From the NCBI RefSeq assembly GCF_030161375.1, contig NZ_BSSQ01000002.1, positions 60,610 through 93,878 on the forward strand: a DNA stretch of 33,269 nt. Direction: 5' to 3'. Numbering within the stretch: position 1 is the stretch's first letter; every line of letters starts with the position of its first letter. The DNA comes from Paenibacillus glycanilyticus (lineage in GTDB: Bacteria > Bacillota > Bacilli > Paenibacillales > Paenibacillaceae). The notes below the pieces were generated by a model. The model saw only the letters and a list, made by a program, of their open reading frames with translations. It ran no database searches and had not been told where the DNA came from. Positions 1 to 9,648 of this stretch are shown here, one piece after another. The position numbers and the translations under genes were made by a program.

Positions 1-18
1 GTCCCGTAGTTACGGGAC
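1..18 (-). terminator. Probable terminator stem of the GH13 gene (cut by window edge)
   Basis: An inverted repeat with 7-bp arms and a four-base loop (GTCCCGT-AGTT-ACGGGAC) lies 28 bp past the stop codon of the minus-strand GH13 gene. That is where a terminator is expected. Any T-run would fall outside the window, so the call rests on the stem and position only. Confidence 0.5.
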
Positions 19-45
19 CGCCCATCTTGTGAATGCGCAGCTATT

Positions 46-1791
46 CTATTCAATCTTGCGCCAAACAATCCGGTAACCGCTTGGCTCAAGCTGGATGACC
101 AGCTTGCCGTCAGGATTGTCGATTTCTTCTCCGCTCAGGGCATCGCGCCAGCCCCCCTCAATCATGGGGTGCGACAGCTCGGCAGGTTCATCGGAGCGGT
201 TCATCCATACCGTGAAATGCTCCTGTCCGTCCAGCCGCTCATAGATGAGCGAGCCGCCTTCACCGGCCGACAACACGCGGTAACGGCCGCTGCGAAGAGC
301 GGCATGCTCTTTGCGAAGCGCGATGAGCAGCTTATAGAAATCAAACAACTCCCAATTCTGGTCTTCCTCGTTCCACGTCATGCATCTGCGGCAATCCGGA
401 TCATCCCCGCCTTCCAGACCAAACTCATCGCCGTAATAGACGCAAGGCAAGCCCATTGTAGTCATCAGATATACGACAGCCAGCTTTAGCCGTCCCGTAT
501 CGCCGCCGCACCTTGTCATGACGCGCGGAATGTCGTGACTTGAGAGCAGGTTAAACAACGTTTCGTTCGTCTGCTGCGGATAACGCATCAGCAGGCGATT
601 GATTTCCTCCGCAAAACGGGCGGACGAGATAGACCGCTCGGCGAAAAAGCTGAGAGCAAGCTGCGTAAACGGATAGTTCATCACGGAATCAAACTGGTCG
701 CCAAGCAACCAGCGTAGCGAATCGCTCCAAACCTCGCCCACGATAAAAGCTTCCTTATTAACGCTCTTGACCGCAATCCGGAAGTCGCGCCAGAAATGAT
801 GGTCCACTTCATTGGCAACATCCAATCGCCAGCCGTCGATCCCGGTCTCTTTCATCCAGTTCACGGCGGTATCGATCAAATATTTCTTCACATCGGGGTT
901 CGCCGTATTCAGCTTTGGCATATTGCCGTAGAAGCCAAAAGTGTCGTAGTTCGGTACACCGTCCCGTACTTCAACCGGAAAGCCGTTTAGATGGAACCAG
1001 TCTTTATATTCCGACTGCTCCCCTTTCTCCAGCACGTCCTGAAACGGCGGGAACTGTTCGCTAGCATGGTTGAACACGGCGTCCAGCACAACGCGAATAC
1101 CATTGTCATGACATACTTGAACCAGCTTTGTAAGCAATTCCTTGTCGCCAAACGCAGGATCAACCTCACGGTAATCTACCGTATCGTATTTATGGTTGGA
1201 TGGAGATCGGAAGATGGGCGTCAAATAAACCGCGTTTACGCCTAACTCAGTCAAATGGCCGATACGGTTAATGATGCCCTGCAGATCTCCGCCAAAGAAG
1301 GAATCGCCTTCCGGAGGTTCCCCCCAAGGCAGCGTACCTTCCGGATCGCTTGCGGGATCTCCATTCTCGAAGCGGTCGGGCAGGATTTGATAGAAGACCG
1401 CTTCCTTCGCCCATTCCGGAGCTTCAAACAAATCGATGGCATGAATATAATGCCCTTCGAAATAACCTCCTGCCGGCGGCGGTTGCTCCTCCGAAAATCC
1501 GTCTTCCGTCAGCCAAAGCGTTTCCTCTCCGCTTTGCAGCCGGAAGCCGTAGCTGAACCGTTTGAATTCAGGACGGATCACCGCCTCCCAGTAATCATGC
1601 AGGCTGTCAGAGGCGATGTGGTCCATTTCAATCTCCTGGCAATAAGTCTCCCAATCGTATTTATCTCCTGCAATAGCGAAAACCCGCTCTACATCGTCGC
1701 GTTTGGTTTTGAGGCGCAGATGGAAGGTTTCAGTGTCATAAGCGTAAGCCCATCTGTGGCTAGGGGAATGATAGATGCTTTCTTTTTGCAA
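46..1791 (-). CDS. GH13 alpha-glycosidase, neopullulanase/cyclomaltodextrinase type
   Basis: Intracellular amylolytic enzyme expected to hydrolyse cyclodextrins, pullulan or maltodextrins (GH13_20-like). Residues 1-120 resemble the CBM34-type N-terminal domain of neopullulanases. The catalytic barrel shows the four classic regions: DAVFNH at 237-242, WRLDVANEV at 321-329 with nucleophile D324, VGEVW with acid/base E353, and SSHD ending at D420. At 581 residues the length is normal for the family. There is no signal peptide, so it should act on imported oligosaccharides. The start is a TTG, with AAAGGAG 11 bases upstream; an ATG directly after the Shine-Dalgarno is out of frame. It lies 33 bp downstream of the dehydrogenase gene and probably shares its transcript. 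Exact substrate preference cannot be read from sequence. Confidence 0.9.
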   Translation of the reverse strand: MQKESIYHSPSHRWAYAYDTETFHLRLKTKRDDVERVFAIAGDKYDWETYCQEIEMDHIASDSLHDYWEAVIRPEFKRFSYGFRLQSGEETLWLTEDGFSEEQPPPAGGYFEGHYIHAIDLFEAPEWAKEAVFYQILPDRFENGDPASDPEGTLPWGEPPEGDSFFGGDLQGIINRIGHLTELGVNAVYLTPIFRSPSNHKYDTVDYREVDPAFGDKELLTKLVQVCHDNGIRVVLDAVFNHASEQFPPFQDVLEKGEQSEYKDWFHLNGFPVEVRDGVPNYDTFGFYGNMPKLNTANPDVKKYLIDTAVNWMKETGIDGWRLDVANEVDHHFWRDFRIAVKSVNKEAFIVGEVWSDSLRWLLGDQFDSVMNYPFTQLALSFFAERSISSARFAEEINRLLMRYPQQTNETLFNLLSSHDIPRVMTRCGGDTGRLKLAVVYLMTTMGLPCVYYGDEFGLEGGDDPDCRRCMTWNEEDQNWELFDFYKLLIALRKEHAALRSGRYRVLSAGEGGSLIYERLDGQEHFTVWMNRSDEPAELSHPMIEGGWRDALSGEEIDNPDGKLVIQLEPSGYRIVWRKIE

Positions 1792-1824
1792 AACGGGTTC
1801 ATCTCCTTTTATTTACACTCGTGC

Positions 1825-2628
1825 TTAACCGCGAAGCAAGGATTCCGCCCCATCGATATAAACCGAGGTTCCGGTAATGTGGCTGGACTCGTCGGATGCC
1901 AGAAACAGTACCAGGCTGGCGACCTGTTCAGGTTCCCCCGGTCCTTTTTCAAGCGGATGGCTGCCTTCCGGATATTCAACGGGAATTTCTACTTCCTTAA
2001 GCTCCGGCTTTGGCTTGCTAGACTGATCGATATGGGTTGCAATCGCGCCCGGACATACCGCATTGACGCGGATGCCGTAATCCGCAAGCTCCAGGGCAGC
2101 CATACGGGTAAAAGCACTTTCTCCTGCTTTGGAGCTGCTGTAGGCGCTAAAACCAATGTTGGAAAAGACGCGATTGCCATTGATGGAGCTCGTAACGATG
2201 ACGCTGCCGCCGTTCTCCTTCAGAAGAGGAATCGCGTGCTTTACGGTCAGGAACGTACCCGTCAGGTTAACGCCGATGGTCATTTCCCATTCTTCTTTGC
2301 TCATATGCTCAATAGGGGATAACGTACCGTTAATGCCCGCATTGGCAAAAACAATATCAAGCTTTCCATAAGCCGAGTTTGTTTTGCGGTAAACTTCCGC
2401 AAGGGACTGCTCGTCCGTGATATCCGCTTCAACGGCTATGGTTTTAGCCCCAAAAGCTTCGGCCTCGCGGCAGACAACGGCAAGCGTTTGCCGGTCGCGG
2501 TCGAGCAGCACAAGATTCGCTCCTTCTTCCGCAAAGCGGATGGCGGCAGCGCGTCCGATGCCGGAGGCGGCGCCGGTTATTAGGGCGACTTTTCCTTCAA
2601 TGCGTTTGGCGGATGAATGGCGGGACAT
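1825..2628 (-). CDS. Short-chain dehydrogenase/reductase (SDR)
   Basis: NAD(P)-dependent oxidoreductase of the classical SDR family, cytoplasmic. Numbered from the upstream ATG at 2634, it shows the nucleotide-binding glycine motif TGAASGIG (20-27), NAG (98-100), catalytic serine near 149-150 and the YSSSK pair Y165/K169. The length of about 267 residues is typical. The ATG at 2628 is preferred because AAGGAG then sits 8 bases upstream; the ATG at 2634 would leave only 2. It is the first gene of a likely two-gene unit with the GH13 enzyme and is divergent from the YhgE-like gene. Substrate is unknown; glucose-dehydrogenase-like or generic ketone reductase activity is possible. Confidence 0.88.
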   Translation of the reverse strand: MSRHSSAKRIEGKVALITGAASGIGRAAAIRFAEEGANLVLLDRDRQTLAVVCREAEAFGAKTIAVEADITDEQSLAEVYRKTNSAYGKLDIVFANAGINGTLSPIEHMSKEEWEMTIGVNLTGTFLTVKHAIPLLKENGGSVIVTSSINGNRVFSNIGFSAYSSSKAGESAFTRMAALELADYGIRVNAVCPGAIATHIDQSSKPKPELKEVEIPVEYPEGSHPLEKGPGEPEQVASLVLFLASDESSHITGTSVYIDGAESLLRG

Positions 2629-2719
2629 AGACATCTCTCCTTAGACTCATTTGTAATCTAGTACACGGATGTCGCTCGTCGTTAAACAGGTGCCGGTAGA
2701 AGTGCCCTTTTCTTTCCCA

Positions 2720-2748
2720 TTGACAAGTGGATGCTTCCTTGGTATTTT
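2720..2748 (+). promoter_or_regulatory. Sigma-A promoter of the YhgE-like/TetR operon
   Basis: A perfect -35 TTGACA (2720-2725) is followed by a 17-bp spacer and -10 TATTTT (2743-2748). The operator palindromes begin immediately after the -10, so a bound repressor would block initiation. Confidence 0.75.
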
Positions 2749-2749
2749 A

Positions 2750-2779
2750 TTAAACAGTTGTTTTAAACAATTGTTTAAA
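2750..2779. promoter_or_regulatory. Tandem palindromic operator, probably for the linked TetR repressor
   Basis: A perfect 18-bp palindrome TTTAAACAATTGTTTAAA lies at 2762-2779. An imperfect, overlapping copy built on AAACAGTTGTTT (10 of 12 symmetric) lies just upstream, from 2750. Both cover the predicted transcription start. Symmetry, length and the adjacent TetR gene point to autoregulation; binding itself is inferred. Confidence 0.65.
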
Positions 2780-2809
2780 TAAAAAGAGACAGATAGAGGA
2801 GTGGAGTCA

Positions 2810-3982
2810 TTGAAACAAGCACTGCAAGCATTTATGAAGCGTCCAACCACATGGATTGGAATCATTACGGCATTAACGTTCCAAATTGTATTCTCTTTAA
2901 TCTGGATGACAGGCTATGACGGCGTGACGGACCGCGCCAATCAGTTGCACATTGCGATTGTGAATAAGGACCAGCAGCTTGGTTCTCAGGTTGCTTCCAA
3001 TTTGGTGAAGGAGCTTCCTTTTCAGATGTCGCAACTCGATAGCTTGGAGCAGGCTAAGCAGCAGCTAGACGACAGAAAGCTTCAAATGGTTATTTATTTG
3101 CCGGAAGACTTTACGCAGCAGACGGCCTCTCCGGAAGGACACGCCAATATTCAATATTGGATTAATGAATCGAATCCTGCTTTAATTAAAAGCATGATGA
3201 GCGGGGTTGCCGGGCAGGTGACGGCCGAGGTTAACAAGCAGGCGGTAGCCGCGGGAGTGAAGTCAACGTTAGGCGAAGCTGCCAAAATGCCGGAAGAACA
3301 GGCTGCGGCGGCCGCGCTAAGTTTGGCTGAACGGGTGACGGCGGACATTCAATCCACAAATGCCATCCATGGCATGAATAATCAGATGGTGCCGATGATG
3401 ATGGTACTTGCTTCTTATGTAGGTGCCATGATTATGGGCATGAATCTGGAGCAGTCGGCGATGATGATCCAGGCAAGCGTCAGCCGATGGAGAAGATTCG
3501 CGGCAAGAAGCGTCATTAATGTCGCGGCAGCCGTAGCGGTTTCTTTGGTAGGCTCGACTTTGCTGTATTCGCTTGGCGGCCAGATTGAGCAAGGTTTTAT
3601 TCACTTGTGGTTATTCGAGATGCTGTTCCTGCTTACGTTTATGTTCGTATCTCAAATGTTCCTGTATCTGTTTGGCATGGCGGGGATGTTGTTTAATATC
3701 ATGCTGCTGTCTGCGCAGCTTGTATCGTCGGGCACGATTGTACCGCGGGAACTGTTGTCCGGCTTCTATACCGGACTTGGCGCCGTTCTGCCTGCAACTT
3801 ATGCGGTAGAAGGCAATATGAATTTGCTGTTTGGCGGAACTGGCGTAGGCCGTGAAGTCGCGGCCCTTCTGCTGATTACGGCGGTGGCCGTAGCGGTGAG
3901 CGCTGCTGCAACGGGGCTGAAGAAAAGCGCTGGCAGAAAACATGGTGCTGCGGCTGCCGTACAGGTCAACCAGTCGAAATAA
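2810..3982 (+). CDS. YhgE/Pip-family ABC-2-type membrane protein
   Basis: Integral membrane protein of about 390 residues with the YhgE/Pip layout: one N-terminal membrane helix (about residues 15-33), an extracellular domain of about 160 residues, then a block of hydrophobic helices (about 190-370) resembling ABC-2 permeases. It ends in a short basic/alanine-rich tail. The TTG at 2810 is preferred over the GTG at 2801, because GAGGAG at 2796-2801 is spaced 8 bases from it and overlaps the GTG. The next gene, 26 bp downstream, is a TetR regulator, and the promoter carries a TetR-like operator. Such pairs often act in export or envelope-stress responses, but the substrate is unknown. No ATPase gene is adjacent. 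Confidence 0.8.
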   Translation: MKQALQAFMKRPTTWIGIITALTFQIVFSLIWMTGYDGVTDRANQLHIAIVNKDQQLGSQVASNLVKELPFQMSQLDSLEQAKQQLDDRKLQMVIYLPEDFTQQTASPEGHANIQYWINESNPALIKSMMSGVAGQVTAEVNKQAVAAGVKSTLGEAAKMPEEQAAAAALSLAERVTADIQSTNAIHGMNNQMVPMMMVLASYVGAMIMGMNLEQSAMMIQASVSRWRRFAARSVINVAAAVAVSLVGSTLLYSLGGQIEQGFIHLWLFEMLFLLTFMFVSQMFLYLFGMAGMLFNIMLLSAQLVSSGTIVPRELLSGFYTGLGAVLPATYAVEGNMNLLFGGTGVGREVAALLLITAVAVAVSAAATGLKKSAGRKHGAAAAVQVNQSK

Positions 3983-4008
3983 CTATACCAATTGGGGGAT
4001 TAGACCAA

Positions 4009-4599
4009 ATGATAACAAGCGAGAGCGACGTGAAAGGGCGGATCCTGCTTGCGGCGAGAAAGCTGTTTGCCAATCAAGGCTTCGAAGGGACGACGGTAAG
4101 GCAAATATGCGAGGAAGCGGGAGGGGCTAATGTCGCTCTTATCTCGTATCATTTTGGCGGAAAAGAAAATATGTTTGGCGCTTTGTTTGATGCTTTTTTT
4201 CCGAGCCGCCAATTTGCCGAAGTAAACAAGAATTTGCCGCCTGTAGAAGGCGTGAAGCTAATCATAGCGGAAGTGACGAAGTTCCGATATAACGACCCGG
4301 AGCTTGTTCAGATAATCCAACACGAGATTCTGCTCAATACTTCGCGTATCGACAAAATTCGTTATTATGTGATGCCGCTCTGGCAAGCATTACGCGAGTG
4401 GCTGGAAGCGGGGAGAGAGAAAGGGATCTTTCAGTTCCGCTCGGTTGACCTCGCTTTGTATTCGATCGCGGGCGTGTTGCTGCTTAACCGCCAGTCCGAG
4501 TACTGGCAGGCCATTCGGAGCGAGGGACAACCTACGCTGGAATTTACAATAGAAGAGTTGACCCATTTTGTAATGAACGGCTTGCAAGCTAAGCTGTGA
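4009..4599 (+). CDS. TetR/AcrR-family transcriptional regulator
   Basis: A 196-residue regulator with the standard TetR layout. The N-terminal helix-turn-helix covers about residues 7-55, with the familiar run of LFANQGFEGTTVRQI and ISYHFGGKENM. The C-terminal helical ligand-binding/dimer domain has no clear family. It is the second gene of the operon led by the YhgE-like protein, so it probably represses its own promoter through the palindromes at 2750-2779. The inducer is unknown. The DNA-binding end also recalls RefZ-type TetR proteins of sporulating bacilli, but the operon context favours a local repressor. The ATG at 4009 has a G-rich but imperfect ribosome site. Confidence 0.87.
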   Translation: MITSESDVKGRILLAARKLFANQGFEGTTVRQICEEAGGANVALISYHFGGKENMFGALFDAFFPSRQFAEVNKNLPPVEGVKLIIAEVTKFRYNDPELVQIIQHEILLNTSRIDKIRYYVMPLWQALREWLEAGREKGIFQFRSVDLALYSIAGVLLLNRQSEYWQAIRSEGQPTLEFTIEELTHFVMNGLQAKL

Positions 4600-4626
4600 G
4601 AAAACCTCTATTGATGCAGTGAACAG

Positions 4627-4664
4627 AGACGGTATGCGCGAAAGCTTTGCGTATGCCGTCTTTT
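4627..4664 (+). terminator. Rho-independent terminator after the TetR gene
   Basis: A 13-bp stem (4627-4639 with 4649-4661, two G-U pairs, loop of 9) ends in TTTT. It separates the TetR operon from groESL. Confidence 0.8.
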
Positions 4665-4734
4665 GGCTAGGGCTATAATGGTGAAGGTGCCTTGTAACCG
4701 GATGTTAATTAACTGCAAAAATGATTCAAGACAC

Positions 4735-4763
4735 TTGAAATCAGGCCCAAAAAAAAGTATGAT
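4735..4763 (+). promoter_or_regulatory. Sigma-A promoter of groESL
   Basis: TTGAAA (4735-4740), a 17-bp spacer and TATGAT (4758-4763) form a near-consensus housekeeping promoter directly ahead of the CIRCE element. Confidence 0.85.
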
Positions 4764-4774
4764 AAAAATGGTTG

Positions 4775-4801
4775 TTAGCACTTCAAGCTTACGAGTGCTA
4801 A
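4775..4801. promoter_or_regulatory. CIRCE operator (HrcA binding site)
   Basis: TTAGCACTT, a 9-base spacer and GAGTGCTAA match the CIRCE inverted repeat with a single mismatch in the left arm. It sits over the transcription start and leader of groES, the usual position for heat-shock control by HrcA. Confidence 0.95.
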
Positions 4802-4844
4802 TATAAAACAATAAGCGACAAATTTTTTAAGGAGGCTATTTTCA

Positions 4845-5126
4845 ATGATCAGACCTTTAGGTGAACGCGTATTGATCGAACCGATCGAAAAAGAAGAAAC
4901 GACTGCAAGCGGCATCGTTTTGCCGGACACGGCTAAAGAAAAACCACAAGAAGGCAAAGTGGTGGCAATTGGCAGCGGAACTCTGAAAGACGGAGCTCGC
5001 GTTGCGCTTGAAGTTCAAGTTGGCGACCGCGTCCTTTTCTCGAAATATGCGGGAACAGAAATCAAATACGACGGCAAAGAGTATTTGATTATGAAGGAAA
5101 GCGACATTCACGCGATCTTTGGATAA
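4845..5126 (+). CDS. groES: Co-chaperonin GroES
   Basis: The 93-residue cytoplasmic co-chaperonin forms the heptameric lid of the GroEL chamber. It opens with [12 protein letters not shown], has the mobile-loop region around residues 17-32 ([18 protein letters not shown]), and ends with the conserved [12 protein letters not shown] segment. Length is normal. AAGGAGG lies about 9 bases before the ATG. It is the first gene of the groESL operon, under the promoter and CIRCE element just upstream, with groEL 66 bp downstream. Confidence 0.98.
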   Translation: MIRPLGERVLIEPIEKEETTASGIVLPDTAKEKPQEGKVVAIGSGTLKDGARVALEVQVGDRVLFSKYAGTEIKYDGKEYLIMKESDIHAIFG

Positions 5127-5186
5127 GCCCGTTTCTTAACATAGAGGGCAAGGTAAAAGATACTTATTATACTTTTTGGGAGGTAA

Positions 5187-6827
<1,641 letters not shown>

Positions 6828-6860
6828 ATCGGGGTATAAAACCCTGTAATATCAAGGTTT

Positions 6861-6886
6861 AAGGGCTCCTTCGGGAGCCCTTTTTC
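6861..6886 (+). terminator. Terminator of groESL
   Basis: A perfect 9-bp stem (6861-6869 with 6874-6882) with a stable TTCG tetraloop is followed by a T-run. Confidence 0.93.
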
Positions 6887-6981
6887 TATTAAAATCACGA
6901 AAAAATCACATATTCTGCAGACATTTTACAGGATAAAACCTCTTAATACCTCAACCGTTTTCATCAGGGGAGATGGCAGAA

Positions 6982-7482
6982 ATGAAAAGAGCTACTATTT
7001 TAATCTTATTAATTGTTATTATGGGATGTTCAGCAGAAACTAGTAATAGTGTTCCCGTTCATTATCAAGAAACTATAGGGAATTTTGCATATGAAATAAA
7101 AGTGAATAAGAATGAATTTACACTAAACGATAAGATAAAGGTTTATGCGAAAATTAAAAATATTGGAAATGAAACACTGTCTTATAATTCTGGAAATTCA
7201 TCTTGTCCAGTTCCTTTATGGATAGGGATTGTTAATCAAGAGTCGAATAAATCCTTAAATCTTGCGACTAAAACCCATAGCAGTTGCACGACAGATTTAC
7301 ATATATCACACTTAGAACCGAATCAGTCAGTTGAAGCAGAGTTGGAGTTCAAACCGAAGTACGGAAAGAAGCGCGCGCCACGCGGTATATATGATGTGAA
7401 AATAACACTACCTTCTCCTAGTATATTTCTTGTGAAAGATAAAGAATATCCTAGTGCTAAAACTTCCATCAGTATTAAATAG
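6982..7482 (+). CDS. Small AT-rich putative lipoprotein of unknown function
   Basis: I do not recognise this protein. It begins with a short basic n-region, a hydrophobic stretch and a lipobox-like IMGC, placing the lipidated cysteine at residue 16; the mature part would face outside the membrane. The remaining 150 residues are hydrophilic, beta-prone and hold two further cysteines in SSC contexts that could form a disulfide. The fold may be an immunoglobulin-like sandwich (guess). The ATG at 6982 is chosen over 6973 because GGGGAG then sits 9 bases upstream and the signal peptide is cleaner. Base composition is clearly more AT-rich than groEL or the GH genes, which suggests recent acquisition or an orphan gene. 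It is monocistronic, flanked by terminators. Confidence 0.72.
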   Translation: MKRATILILLIVIMGCSAETSNSVPVHYQETIGNFAYEIKVNKNEFTLNDKIKVYAKIKNIGNETLSYNSGNSSCPVPLWIGIVNQESNKSLNLATKTHSSCTTDLHISHLEPNQSVEAELEFKPKYGKKRAPRGIYDVKITLPSPSIFLVKDKEYPSAKTSISIK

Positions 7483-7502
7483 AATGTGTATTAATGGAAT
7501 AA

Positions 7503-7546
7503 GAAACAAAAAACGACGCTTGAAATGGCATCGTTTTTTTGTTTCT
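7503..7546 (+). terminator. Terminator after the small lipoprotein gene
   Basis: An extended A/T-rich stem starts at GAAACAAAAAACGA and closes with the complementary TCGTTTTTTTGTTTC, with an internal T-run. It lies 20 bp after the lipoprotein stop and is likely active in the plus direction. Confidence 0.75.
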
Positions 7547-7596
7547 GCATTTATTCAACTGATTGAAGTGATAAAAACGGAAAATTATTGAAATCA

Positions 7597-7642
7597 GAGG
7601 CTTTGCATGAGTTGAGAAAACTTGTGCGAAGCCTCTTTTTTT
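7597..7642 (+). terminator. Second terminator-like hairpin
   Basis: The stem GAGGCTT-TGCA pairs with TGCG-AAGCCTC (7625-7635) and is followed by a T-run. Its orientation suits plus-strand transcripts and not the minus-strand propeller gene. It may be a back-up terminator or a leftover from a lost gene; nothing else is seen between 7546 and 7712. Confidence 0.7.
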
Positions 7643-7712
7643 ATTGCGGATTGGGGCAGGGGGGGAGTAACTATAAATGTAAAAATATATTTATTTAATA
7701 AGATACAATTTA

Positions 7713-9389
7713 TTATTCTATAAGATCTTCAACATGCAGCGTGATACCATTAAATGTCGCATATCCGTAGCTCTTAGGTTGACCGTCAGCAGCTGGATCA
7801 AACAACAACCTAGCCGGAGTATCCCCTAGAATAGAGGAGAAGGTTGCCCGCAAATTCATTTCTCCTGGCTGATTGCCGGTCAATTGAAGGTGCGTTTCGT
7901 AAACGGATTCACCGAGATAATTATAATTATACTTTTCAGAGCCATTGTAGAAATTTATACCGTCATCACTATAGTTGACGTATTGCGCTTCCGAGATGCC
8001 CGAAATAGGGGAAGTCGAGCTTGAGCTATAATCGATGTATCCTGAATGTTTGCCTGCAATTTTCCCTTGTACATTTGGAGAAGAGCTGGAATTTAGTTTT
8101 GTTAAATCTGTCGTAGCGCCTGGGATATGATCGGAAGTAACTTTAACCGGTACAGTTTTATGCGGTTTGTAATCAAGCAAAGTAACTTTCTGAAGCCGCT
8201 TGTGCAGATCATCATCCAATCCTCTACGCCCTTCGATCCACATCGCATGTTTGCCATCCGGATGCCAGGACATGGGAGAATGATAGACCCAATCCGGATC
8301 CGTGGATAGCTGGATGCCTTTATACCCGGGGTCGTTCATCGAACGATTGATGTCAACTAATGCAGGGCCGATGTCGCCGCTGCGGAAAGTACGTACGCCA
8401 GCTACTGAATAATAGTACAGAATCCCGTTTATACCTCCGGCAATATAAATAGGTCTAGGCATTATTCCGAAGATAGCGGGGTCTGTTTGTGCGGAAAACC
8501 GTGTACTCATAACCATTCCAAGCCGCTCATCAGGGGAGAAGATGGTGGTCTCGTCGTAGCCAGGCGTATGCGTGATTTGCGTTACATTGGTAGACGTCAA
8601 ATCCTCGATAACGGAATCGGTTGTCACGTTATTTTTGGCGCCAACAACGGAAAGTGCGTTCCCTCCATGAATAAATTGTTTCACTTCTCCACCGCGTCCT
8701 GCGGCAGGCGGGATAATAAAGCCCGGGTTATTCGGGTCAGCTACAAAGGGCTCGGTGACACTAATAAGCTGAACATTCTCGAGCACATAGCTGTCTGTTT
8801 TACGTGACAGTACGCCTACAGCTTGACCGCCGGCAGAATTGGAGGAGAACATCGACCAAGCCATATGTTTGTTGTCAGGGGCAATGATAATTTCAGACCA
8901 GCGTGTAGTTAAATTGGGGTTATTCTCATCAAGGCCAGCCGGATAAACGATTGGAACTAAATTCGTGCTATTGCATTTATCCAGATTGGGCATGCACTCG
9001 AGCACATAATCCCCAAGCAAAATACGTTTGTTGTCTTGGAATGGCATATACCGGATGCCGCCTGTTCTGTCCTTTAACGGAATGACACCTGAGAAGATGG
9101 TCTTGAACTTCGTCCCGTCATCATTGAGGATAGCGAAGTTGAAAAAATCTTTCGTATTGAGATCGTTTACTGTTTTATACGACACAAAGACTTTGCCGGA
9201 ATAGGTGTAAGTCGCATCCTGCAAAATAATATCACTTGGCAATGGAATCGTGCTAACGCGAACTCTTCCGATTCCTTCACCGTACTTCTCGTTGTTCTTG
9301 TCTGAGGACGCGCTGGCGGCTAATGTTGGCGTTGCCAAGGATAAGATGAGGCTTAACATAACTAGAACGGACAATATTCTTTTTTTCAT
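7713..9389 (-). CDS. Secreted TolB/WD40-like beta-propeller protein
   Basis: A 558-residue exported protein. The signal peptide is clear: MKKR, a hydrophobic core, then cleavage near residues 24-25 (PTLA/A). The body has repeats with PD40/TolB-like signatures, such as PDNKHMAWS, PDERLGMVMS and HPDGKHAMWIEG, suggesting a beta-propeller used for binding, not catalysis. No enzyme motif is visible. The ATG at 9389 is chosen because GGGAGG lies 11 bases upstream and it starts the signal peptide; the frame stays open for 35 more codons upstream. It is divergent from the module 1 kinase, and its promoter carries the same paired boxes as the kinase and transporter promoters, so it is probably part of the same sugar response. 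A cre site lies in the leader. It may present sugar to the kinase or bind polysaccharide (speculative). Confidence 0.7.
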   Translation of the reverse strand: MKKRILSVLVMLSLILSLATPTLAASASSDKNNEKYGEGIGRVRVSTIPLPSDIILQDATYTYSGKVFVSYKTVNDLNTKDFFNFAILNDDGTKFKTIFSGVIPLKDRTGGIRYMPFQDNKRILLGDYVLECMPNLDKCNSTNLVPIVYPAGLDENNPNLTTRWSEIIIAPDNKHMAWSMFSSNSAGGQAVGVLSRKTDSYVLENVQLISVTEPFVADPNNPGFIIPPAAGRGGEVKQFIHGGNALSVVGAKNNVTTDSVIEDLTSTNVTQITHTPGYDETTIFSPDERLGMVMSTRFSAQTDPAIFGIMPRPIYIAGGINGILYYYSVAGVRTFRSGDIGPALVDINRSMNDPGYKGIQLSTDPDWVYHSPMSWHPDGKHAMWIEGRRGLDDDLHKRLQKVTLLDYKPHKTVPVKVTSDHIPGATTDLTKLNSSSSPNVQGKIAGKHSGYIDYSSSSTSPISGISEAQYVNYSDDGINFYNGSEKYNYNYLGESVYETHLQLTGNQPGEMNLRATFSSILGDTPARLLFDPAADGQPKSYGYATFNGITLHVEDLIE

Positions 9390-9423
9390 GAAGATTTTAA
9401 CCCTCCCATAGTTCTCGATAATT

Positions 9424-9437
9424 TGTAAGCGCTTTCT
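9424..9437. promoter_or_regulatory. cre-like site (CcpA) in the propeller gene leader
   Basis: TGTAAGCGCTTTCT matches the Bacillus cre consensus TGWAANCGNTNWCA except for the last base. It lies about 110 bp downstream of the predicted start of transcription and 35 bp ahead of the propeller gene start, a roadblock position for catabolite repression. Confidence 0.6.
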
Positions 9438-9551
9438 GATTGGTGTGAAAAAAATTAGCAAATGCAAGCTTAGATGATTCAATAACACCTCCAATACTTA
9501 TCTTCATAGATTTTGGATGCAAAGAATCTCTAAGCTGTACTCTCTGGGGAA

Positions 9552-9580
9552 AATATATAATGTTGAAAATGATTTCTCAA
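9552..9580 (-). promoter_or_regulatory. Predicted promoter of the propeller gene
   Basis: On the minus strand, TTGAGA (9580-9575), a 17-bp spacer and TATATT (9557-9552). The spacing from the paired boxes at 9582-9618 is the same as at the kinase and transporter promoters. Confidence 0.7.
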
Positions 9581-9581
9581 T

Positions 9582-9619
9582 GGGTCAAATTTAAGTTTCA
9601 TCAGGGACATTTTTAAGCT
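9582..9619 (-). promoter_or_regulatory. Paired response-regulator boxes, propeller promoter
   Basis: Read on minus, GCTTAAAAATGTCC begins at 9618 and ACTTAAATTTGACC begins at 9596, exactly 22 bp apart. Both are variants of ACTTAAAAATGACC. The second box starts 16 bp before the -35. The likely binder is the AraC-type regulator encoded at 11684 (inference). Confidence 0.72.
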
Positions 9620-9648
9620 GCTGCCCTGTGATTGGATGCTATAAAAAT

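Noticed and set aside
1255..2322. Long plus-strand open frame of 355 codons across the GH13 and SDR genes
   Set aside because: It lies antisense to two genes with clear catalytic motifs, crosses their boundary, and its product has no coherent domain or signal; it is a shadow.
9390..9494. Upstream extension of the propeller protein
   Set aside because: It would bury the signal peptide and cover the cre site; the ATG at 9389 has a ribosome site and begins a typical signal peptide.
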